Below are positions 7,542 to 11,803 of a stretch of DNA of 11,803 nt, one piece after another. Origin of the DNA: an uncultured Collinsella sp. (GTDB lineage: Bacteria; Actinomycetota; Coriobacteriia; Coriobacteriales; Coriobacteriaceae); NCBI GenBank assembly GCA_900549535.1, contig UROR01000057.1, positions 1 to 11,803 on the forward strand. The letters run 5' to 3'. Each line of letters begins with the position of its first letter. Position 1 is the first letter of the stretch. The translations under genes were made by a program, and so were the position numbers. The notes beneath the pieces were generated by a model. That model was not told the origin of the DNA, did not search any database, and saw only the letters and a program-made list of their open reading frames with translations.

Positions 7542-8453
7542 ATGGGTCTGTTTAACGCCGTCATGGCGCTTTCGGGCATGATCGACACGGACGTGGTCGA
7601 GGACGAACGTCTTGCACGCCATACAAGCTATCGTATCGGCGGCAAGGCCGACCTCTTTGTGACGTGCCATAGCTACCATGCCCTGCGTCGCGCCGTGGCG
7701 GTGCTTGACCGCGAGCAGGTGCCGTGGGTGATTATCGGCAAGGGGTCCAACCTGTTGGTTGCCGATGCCGGTTATCGCGGCGCCGTTATTTCGCTGGGAC
7801 GTGAGTTTCAGCGCACGGTTGTTGCCGAGGACGGCTGCACGCTGACCGTTGGTGCGGGCGTGATGTTCGCGCGTTTGGTCAACGATGCCTTGTCGCGCGG
7901 ACTTTCGGGCCTTGAGTTCGCTGTCGGTATTCCCGGTTCGGTCGGCGGCGCCGTGTCCATGAACGCAGGTACGCGGACCGAGTGGATCGGCTCTCTTATC
8001 GAGGACGTGGTCACGTTTGATCCGGCGTCCGGTATTAAGCACTATGCAGGGTCCGAGATCGCTTGGGGGTATCGCGAATGCAGCCTGCCGCGTAACGAGA
8101 TCATTCTCGAGTGCGTGCTTAAACTCAAGCCCGCACCCAAGGCAGACATTCGCGAGCGCATGGAGCGGTACCTGACGCGCCGCAAGCGCACGCAGCCCAT
8201 GGGCCGTGCATCCTGCGGATCGGTCTTTCGTAACCCGCCCGATGCGAGTGTGGGCAAGCTTATCGAGGATTGTGGATTAAAGGGTTTTTCGGTTGGCGGT
8301 GCGGAAGTTTCGCCCGTACACGCTAATTTTATCGTTAATAACGGAACCGCCTCGGCCGATGACGTGGCCGCGGTTATCAGGCATGTGCACGGAAAGGTGA
8401 GGGAGGCGTATGGCATCGAGCTCAGACCGGAAGTTAAATTCCTCGGCTTCTAG
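7542..8453 (+). CDS. murB: UDP-N-acetylenolpyruvoylglucosamine reductase MurB
   Basis: FAD-dependent cytoplasmic reductase that uses NADPH to convert UDP-GlcNAc-enolpyruvate into UDP-MurNAc, the MurC substrate. The protein is 303 residues, the length of the shorter type II MurB of Gram-positives. FAD-domain motifs are TSYRIGGKADLF (28-39), IIGKGSNLLV (64-73), and GIPGSVGGA (129-137) followed by MNAG (140-143). The YR pair at 177-178 and SCGSVFRNP (224-232) follow. In the latter, the serine of the GS pair corresponds to the proton-donating serine of the family. Near the C-terminus are GKLIEDCGLKG (238-248), HANFIVN (260-266) and PEVKFLG (296-302), whose glutamate is the conserved acidic active-site residue. 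No clear Shine-Dalgarno site precedes the ATG. The stop of murC 6 bases upstream suggests reinitiation. An in-frame ATG at 7563 is a weaker alternative. The 3' end overlaps ftsQ by 44 bases. Confidence 0.96.
   Translation: MGLFNAVMALSGMIDTDVVEDERLARHTSYRIGGKADLFVTCHSYHALRRAVAVLDREQVPWVIIGKGSNLLVADAGYRGAVISLGREFQRTVVAEDGCTLTVGAGVMFARLVNDALSRGLSGLEFAVGIPGSVGGAVSMNAGTRTEWIGSLIEDVVTFDPASGIKHYAGSEIAWGYRECSLPRNEIILECVLKLKPAPKADIRERMERYLTRRKRTQPMGRASCGSVFRNPPDASVGKLIEDCGLKGFSVGGAEVSPVHANFIVNNGTASADDVAAVIRHVHGKVREAYGIELRPEVKFLGF
8401..8406 (+). promoter_or_regulatory. Ribosome binding site of ftsQ, inside murB
   Basis: GGGAGG lies 3 bases before ATG 8410, within a longer purine-rich run from 8391. 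It sits inside the last part of murB and supports a real 44-base gene overlap rather than a later ftsQ start. Confidence 0.6.
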
Positions 8454-9675
8454 AGCATCGAAACCAACCTTCCGCCGCGCCGGAGGGCGTTCCGGCGCAC
8501 CTGCCCAGCCTCAACTTAAGCCCGCCATGCCCTCTAAGTCTGTTGGGGCCGTTCGTCCTGCCAAGCGCCCGGTCGTCGGCTCGCAGCTGGGAGGACGCCC
8601 CGCTTCTAAAAAGGCGAGTCGTCCGGCTTCGCGTCCTTCGGTGACGCCCAAGCCGGCGATGGGCACCAAGACCTCCCGACCCGTGGCGACGCCCAAGCCT
8701 TCGCTGGGGGCTCGTGCGTCGCATGCCAGCCGTACGTTGGCTGGCGCTAAGCCGCGTTCACTGACATCGGTGCCCGCTGCCAAGGCGTCTTCGGCAAAAA
8801 AGGGCATCAATCCTCTGTCATCGCTCGGTGCCATGGCGGGCAAGGCGACCGACGCCGCTTCTGCCATTAAGGGTAAGGGCAAAATCGCGGGCGGCATCCT
8901 GGCAGCCGTGGCCGTACTTGCCATTATTGCCATCGTCGTCATCAACTCTGGCCTGTTCGCCGCCACCGATATTCAGATTCATGGCAGCGAGCATGTGACC
9001 AAGCACGACGCCATGCAGCTCATCAATCTTCCCGAGAACACGTCGCTCTTTAACGTGGATCCCGATCAGATCACCGAGGGCCTCAAGCAAAACCCGTGGG
9101 TCTCGGGCGTGGATGTCCAGCGCCAGTTTCCCCATACGCTTATCATCACGCCGACGGAGCGTAAAGTTATCGCCATTGCGTATATCAGCTCCGACGACCT
9201 TGCCTGGGCTATCGGAGACGATGACACCTGGATCGCTCCGCTGTCGACGTCTGTCGAGGTGGACGACCAGGGGAACGTCATTACATCGGGGGAAGGTGCC
9301 AACACCCTGACCGGCATCGATGCGGCCTTAGCGCTTGCCAAGCACTACGGCGCCGTGCTGTTGACTGACGTCTCGGCCGATGTCGCACCGGTTTCGGGTC
9401 GGGCGGTGAGCTCCAAGGCCGTCAAGGCCGGCCTGGATTACGCACGCGGTTTTTCGAGCGAGTTCTTGGGACAAGTCAAGGATATTTCCACGCCTTCGGT
9501 CGAAGCCATCTCGGCAAACCTCAATAACGGCATTGAGGTGTCGCTGGGCGATTCGGACGATATCGCCAAGAAGGAACGCGTAGTCACCAAGTTGCTTTCG
9601 CAGGTAGAGGGCGTAACCTATATCAATGTGCGCTCTCCGGGCAACTACACGTTTAGGAACGCACCGACCGCCTAG
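8410..9675 (+). CDS. ftsQ: Cell division protein FtsQ/DivIB with long basic N-terminus
   Basis: Bitopic membrane protein of the divisome, usually linked to FtsB/DivIC and FtsL. The 421-residue product is longer than most FtsQ/DivIB (about 250-290). Residues 1-155 are a low-complexity cytoplasmic region rich in Ser, Ala, Pro, Lys and Arg. One membrane segment spans about 159-181. The POTRA domain is about 184-254, opening with FAATDIQIHGSEHVTKHDAM and ending near TERKVIAIAY. The FtsQ beta domain follows to the C-terminus. Topology, POTRA sequence and position between murB and ftsZ support FtsQ. The sequence is less conserved than the Mur enzymes, so the call rests partly on context. Two 15-residue imperfect repeats lie at 75-104. 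Translation probably couples to murB through the overlap. An 8-bp inverted repeat follows the stop after 5 bases. Confidence 0.9.
   Translation: MASSSDRKLNSSASRASKPTFRRAGGRSGAPAQPQLKPAMPSKSVGAVRPAKRPVVGSQLGGRPASKKASRPASRPSVTPKPAMGTKTSRPVATPKPSLGARASHASRTLAGAKPRSLTSVPAAKASSAKKGINPLSSLGAMAGKATDAASAIKGKGKIAGGILAAVAVLAIIAIVVINSGLFAATDIQIHGSEHVTKHDAMQLINLPENTSLFNVDPDQITEGLKQNPWVSGVDVQRQFPHTLIITPTERKVIAIAYISSDDLAWAIGDDDTWIAPLSTSVEVDDQGNVITSGEGANTLTGIDAALALAKHYGAVLLTDVSADVAPVSGRAVSSKAVKAGLDYARGFSSEFLGQVKDISTPSVEAISANLNNGIEVSLGDSDDIAKKERVVTKLLSQVEGVTYINVRSPGNYTFRNAPTA
8632..8721 (+). repeat. Two tandem imperfect 45-bp repeats in ftsQ
   Basis: Residues 75-89 (RPSVTPKPAMGTKTS) and 90-104 (RPVATPKPSLGARAS) of FtsQ align without gaps with 9 of 15 positions identical. 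The shared core is TPKP. The DNA copies share gacgcccaagcc exactly but differ elsewhere. The unit resembles a short duplication in a disordered basic tail. Confidence 0.7.
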
Positions 9676-9680
9676 CATCC

Positions 9681-9717
9681 TAAACGGCTTTGTTGAGGGG
9701 CCATACCACGCCGTTTA
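9681..9717 (+). terminator. Possible terminator or hairpin after ftsQ
   Basis: TAAACGGC (9681-9688) and GCCGTTTA (9710-9717) are perfect 8-bp inverted arms around a 21-base loop, 5 bases after the ftsQ stop. The bases after it are T-rich (tctggtttgtttggtttt) but contain no clean T-run. It could be a weak intrinsic terminator, partial read-through into ftsZ, or a 3'-end stabilising hairpin. The long loop lowers confidence. Confidence 0.45.
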
Positions 9718-9739
9718 TCTGGTTTGTTTGGTTTTCACG

Positions 9740-9781
9740 GTCAATTATTTGACTGATACGTTCATAATGTGCAAACATAAT
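9740..9781 (+). promoter_or_regulatory. Candidate ftsZ promoter region with small palindrome
   Basis: The ftsQ-ftsZ gap is distinctly richer in A and T than the coding DNA. TTGACT at 9749-9754 matches a -35 box in five of six positions. CATAAT (9763-9768 and 9776-9781) matches a -10 box in five of six. The spacings are not ideal, 8 and 21 bases respectively, so the exact pairing is unclear. A second weaker pair, TTGCAT (9793-9798) and GTTAAT (9816-9821), has 17-base spacing. GTCAA-TTAT-TTGAC (9740-9753) is a perfect small palindrome overlapping the -35-like box and could be an operator. That ftsZ has its own promoter is inference. Confidence 0.35.
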
Positions 9782-9863
9782 ACGGTTTACCTTTGCATTT
9801 ACTTTCAACCTGAAGGTTAATGTGCGCAGGGGTCAACCCATGCTATGGCTATAACCTTTGTTC

Positions 9864-9868
9864 GGAGG
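9864..9868 (+). promoter_or_regulatory. Ribosome binding site of ftsZ
   Basis: GGAGG is 6 bases before ATG 9875. This rejects the upstream in-frame ATG at 9845, which would put the site inside the gene and add ten residues before the [20 protein letters not shown] start typical of FtsZ. Confidence 0.85.
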
Positions 9869-9874
9869 ACCGAC

Positions 9875-11029
9875 ATGCACGAGACAGAGATCAACAACTA
9901 CCTTGCCGTCATTAAGGTGGTCGGCGTCGGCGGCGGCGGTACCAACGCGGTCAATCGAATGATCGAAGAGGGCATCCGCGGCGTCGAGTTTGTTGCCATC
10001 AACACCGATGCTCAGGCGCTCGCGATCTCTGATGCCGATATCAAGGTGCACATCGGCACCGACCTTACCCGCGGCCTGGGCGCCGGCGCCAACCCCGAGG
10101 TTGGCCGCAAGGCTGCCGATGAGTCCCGCGACGATATCGCCGAGGCGCTCGCTGGCGCCGACATGGTGTTCATCACCTGCGGCGAGGGCGGTGGCACCGG
10201 TACCGGCGCCGCTCCCATCGTTGCCGATATCGCGATGAACGAGGTCGGCGCACTGACCGTCGCCGTCGTGACCAAGCCCTTCACCTTCGAGGGCCGCAAG
10301 CGTAAGAAGAGCGCCGAGGAGGGCATCAAGACCCTCTCCGATTGCGTCGACACCATGATCGTTATCCCTAACGACAAGCTGCTCGACATCGCCGAGAAGA
10401 AGACCACGATGCTCGAGGCGTTCGCGATTGCCGATGGCGTCCTTTCCCAGGGCACCCAGGGCATCACCGACCTCATCACCGTCCCGGGTATCATCAACCT
10501 GGACTTCGCCGATGTTAAGACCATCATGAAGCAGGCTGGTACCGCCATGATGGGTATCGGTACCGCTTCTGGGGACACCCGTGCCGTCGACGCTGCCCAG
10601 CAGGCTATCTCCAGTCCGCTGCTCGAGAGCTCCATCGATGGTGCCACGCGCGTGCTGCTCTCCATCGCCGGTTCCAAGGACCTGGGCATCCAGGAGATCA
10701 GCGACGCCGCCGACGTTGTCGCCAATGCCGTCGACCCTGAGGCCAACATCATCTTCGGTACCGTTGTTGACGAGTCCCTGGGCGACCAGGTGCGCATCAC
10801 CGTTATCGCTACGGGCTTCTCCGACTCCAACGTCAACCGTCAGGACGAGCTCTTCGCTGCTCAGCAGTCCCAGAGCAAGGCCGCCGCTTCTGCCGAGCCG
10901 CAGCGCACCGCTCCGGCTGCCAGCCCCGCTCAGGCTGCCCCGACTCGCAACGTTGGCGGTACCGAGCTGCCCAACTTTGGCAACGATCAGTTTGAGCTTC
11001 CCGACTTCCTCAAGCGCGGCAGCTTCTAA
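9875..11029 (+). CDS. ftsZ: Cell division GTPase FtsZ
   Basis: Tubulin-like GTPase that forms the cytokinetic ring at mid-cell. The 384-residue protein has the usual length and layout. The nucleotide-binding half starts [17 protein letters not shown] (13-29). The tubulin signature GGGTGTG is at 105-111, preceded by TCGE rather than the more common TAGM or [12 protein letters not shown] is at 133-140. The catalytic T7 loop NLDFADV is at 208-214. A variable linker rich in Ala, Gln and Pro covers about 316-370. The C-terminal peptide [12 protein letters not shown] (373-384) is the usual docking site for membrane tethers. No ftsA precedes it, so a SepF-type tether is more likely, though none is in this window. 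C-ending codons dominate, as expected for an abundant protein. It is isolated by an AT-rich promoter-like gap upstream and a strong terminator downstream. Confidence 0.99.
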   Translation: MHETEINNYLAVIKVVGVGGGGTNAVNRMIEEGIRGVEFVAINTDAQALAISDADIKVHIGTDLTRGLGAGANPEVGRKAADESRDDIAEALAGADMVFITCGEGGGTGTGAAPIVADIAMNEVGALTVAVVTKPFTFEGRKRKKSAEEGIKTLSDCVDTMIVIPNDKLLDIAEKKTTMLEAFAIADGVLSQGTQGITDLITVPGIINLDFADVKTIMKQAGTAMMGIGTASGDTRAVDAAQQAISSPLLESSIDGATRVLLSIAGSKDLGIQEISDAADVVANAVDPEANIIFGTVVDESLGDQVRITVIATGFSDSNVNRQDELFAAQQSQSKAAASAEPQRTAPAASPAQAAPTRNVGGTELPNFGNDQFELPDFLKRGSF

Positions 11030-11053
11030 GTCGTTCTTCGCATTGTTTTGCAC

Positions 11054-11088
11054 AGGGGCGCGTCCGTATGGATGCGCCCTTTTTGTTT
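11054..11088 (+). terminator. Intrinsic terminator after ftsZ
   Basis: GGGCGCGTCC (11056-11065) pairs with GGATGCGCCC (11070-11079) around a GTAT tetraloop, forming a 10-bp stem with one G-T wobble. It is followed by TTTTTGTTT from 11080. It starts 25 bases after the ftsZ stop. Stem, small loop and T-run are all present, so this is a confident rho-independent terminator that separates ftsZ from pgeF. Confidence 0.92.
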
Positions 11089-11089
11089 C

Positions 11090-11103
11090 TCGTTTGTAAA
11101 CGA
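11090..11103 (+). repeat. Small palindrome after the ftsZ terminator
   Basis: TCGTTT (11090-11095) and AAACGA (11098-11103) are perfect inverted arms around GT. It lies directly after the terminator T-run and well upstream of pgeF. It could be an operator or chance; I recognise no known regulator site. Confidence 0.4.
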
Positions 11104-11175
11104 AAGCCTCCAATCTCCTTACGTTCCCTTTACGTTTGGTCCCTACCGCTGCGGGTATCCTTTTAAAGAAGTATG

Positions 11176-11211
11176 GCAGCCGTATGACACGGACTGCTGC
11201 GGCTTCGCCGC
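11176..11211 (+). promoter_or_regulatory. Two adjacent predicted RNA hairpins in the pgeF leader
   Basis: The first hairpin pairs GCAGCCGT (11176-11183) with ACGG-A-CTGC (11189-11197), 8 base pairs with one bulged A and an ATGAC loop. The second pairs GCGGC (11199-11203) with GCCGC (11207-11211) around TTC. Both lie just upstream of the pgeF ribosome binding site at 11227. No T-run follows either, so they are not intrinsic terminators. Whether they lie in the transcript depends on an unmapped start site. A role in translation control or mRNA stability is only inference. Confidence 0.45.
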
Positions 11212-11226
11212 GATACTTGTGTTATT

Positions 11227-11232
11227 AGGAGG
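11227..11232 (+). promoter_or_regulatory. Ribosome binding site of pgeF
   Basis: AGGAGG is 7 bases before ATG 11240, a perfect Shine-Dalgarno match and the strongest in the window. It fixes the start of the truncated gene. Confidence 0.88.
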
Positions 11233-11239
11233 CTTTAGT

Positions 11240-11803
11240 ATGGCAGCACGTGCGGACAACGTTTCGCGTGTCGACCATGATGGAGTTACGTTGGTAGAGG
11301 GCGCGACGCACGATGTCCGCTTTGCCTTTACCGAGCGCACCGGTGGCGTTTCCGAAGATGCGTACTCCTCGCTCAATCTGGGCTCGCATGTTGGCGATGA
11401 CCCCTTTACCGTTCAAGAAAATCGTCGCCGCGTACTCGAGGCCATGGGTGCCGCCGAGTGCGAGCACAACTTGCTTGTCCCCAATCAAGTACACGGTGAC
11501 CATGTCGTGACGGTGACCTCGAACGGCGCCGAAGATCTCGAGAACATTCGTGAGCAGATTGCCGAGGGCTGTGATGCCCTCGTCTGCACGGCGCATAAGG
11601 TGCCCGTGATGCTCTGCTTTGCCGATTGTGTTCCCGTGGTGCTGGTGGCTCCCGGCGGCTTTGCCGTGGTGCATTCTGGCTGGAAGGGCACGATTGCACG
11701 CATTTCCGCCAAGGCCTGCCAAGCACTCTGCGAGGCGGCTGGCTGCACGCCGGAGGACATCTCTGCTTATATTGGGCCCCATATCCTGGGCGACGAGCAT
11801 GAG
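11240..11803 (+). CDS. pgeF: Peptidoglycan editing factor PgeF / YfiH family (LACC1-like), 3' truncated
   Basis: The frame is open from ATG 11240 to the window end, giving 188 of the usual roughly 240-280 residues. It matches the YfiH/PgeF/LACC1 family (old label multicopper polyphenol oxidase). Studied members include purine nucleoside phosphorylases and E. coli PgeF, which keeps wrongly built muropeptide precursors out of peptidoglycan. Landmarks are FTERTGGVSE (30-39) with YSSLNLGSHVGDD (42-54), NQVHG with H85, ADC with C130 and VVHSGWKGT with H145. The two His and the Cys form the family's metal site. IGP (178-180) is also conserved, but it is followed by HILGDEHE where many homologues have a Cys-rich stretch. 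It has its own leader after the ftsZ terminator and an excellent ribosome binding site. Position after ftsZ is common in Gram-positive dcw regions, often before yggS and sepF, which would lie beyond this window. The exact biochemical role is not shown by sequence. Confidence 0.9.
   Translation, partial: MAARADNVSRVDHDGVTLVEGATHDVRFAFTERTGGVSEDAYSSLNLGSHVGDDPFTVQENRRRVLEAMGAAECEHNLLVPNQVHGDHVVTVTSNGAEDLENIREQIAEGCDALVCTAHKVPVMLCFADCVPVVLVAPGGFAVVHSGWKGTIARISAKACQALCEAAGCTPEDISAYIGPHILGDEHE

Noticed and set aside
9807..9818. AACC-TGAA-GGTT inverted repeat upstream of ftsZ
   Set aside because: Arms are only 4 bases long and expected by chance in a gap of this size, so it is not listed as a feature.
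9626..9820. Small 64-codon + strand frame spanning the end of ftsQ and the ftsZ upstream gap
   Set aside because: It begins inside ftsQ in another frame, has no ribosome binding site, and its second half is AT-rich intergenic DNA with promoter-like boxes.
9845..9874. ATG 9845 as the start of ftsZ
   Set aside because: It would place the GGAGG site inside the gene and add ten residues unlike FtsZ N-termini.
9833..11113. Open frame of 426 codons on the - strand across ftsZ
   Set aside because: It mirrors a highly biased, C-ending-codon gene on the other strand, has low-complexity Gly/Asp/Val/His-rich content and no recognisable domain or ribosome binding site. FtsZ is certain here.
1..11803. 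A novel defence, mobile or biosynthetic system
   Set aside because: Every substantial coding region matches a known cell wall, division or PgeF family. No transposase, integrase, repeat array, toxin-antitoxin pair or unexplained long gap is present.

Overview
The window is a stretch of a division and cell wall (dcw) cluster. All ten genes are on the + strand, in the order murF (5'-truncated), mraY, murD, ftsW, murG, murC, murB, ftsQ, ftsZ, pgeF/yfiH (3'-truncated). By eye the DNA is GC-rich in the coding regions. Several features point to a high-GC Gram-positive: MurG carries GGTAGH rather than GGTGGH, FtsZ has Glu before the GGGTGTG loop as actinobacterial FtsZ does, no ftsA lies between ftsQ and ftsZ, and a pgeF gene follows ftsZ. 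Overall protein character and codon style suggest a coriobacterial actinobacterium such as Collinsella. That genus-level guess is an inference and was not checked against a database.

Layout. Positions 2-9675 form a tightly packed run with gaps of 3 to about 10 bases or overlaps (ftsW/murG 11 bases, murB/ftsQ 44 bases). The only break is 97 bases between murG and murC. MurC, MurD and MurF build the UDP-MurNAc-pentapeptide, with MurB supplying UDP-MurNAc. MraY moves phospho-MurNAc-pentapeptide to undecaprenyl phosphate to give lipid I, and MurG adds GlcNAc to give lipid II. FtsW polymerises lipid II at the septum, FtsQ is the bitopic divisome scaffold, and FtsZ is the cytoskeletal ring.

Regulatory regions. 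Between ftsQ and ftsZ is a 199-base AT-richer gap. It holds an 8-bp inverted repeat just after ftsQ, a small palindrome containing TTGACT, CATAAT boxes, and a strong Shine-Dalgarno site for ftsZ, so ftsZ probably has its own promoter. A textbook intrinsic terminator (10-bp stem, GTAT loop, T-run) ends the ftsZ transcript. The 151-base gap before pgeF contains a small palindrome and two adjacent predicted hairpins just upstream of an excellent AGGAGG site.

I see no mobile element, CRISPR array, tRNA or rRNA, no frameshift, and no sign of horizontal transfer. The enzymes are conventional and I found no evidence of a new biological system. The points worth a second look are modest: the regulatory DNA around ftsZ and pgeF, the long basic repeat-bearing N-terminus of FtsQ, the basic tails of FtsW, several possible ftsW starts, and a few lineage-type substitutions in conserved motifs.
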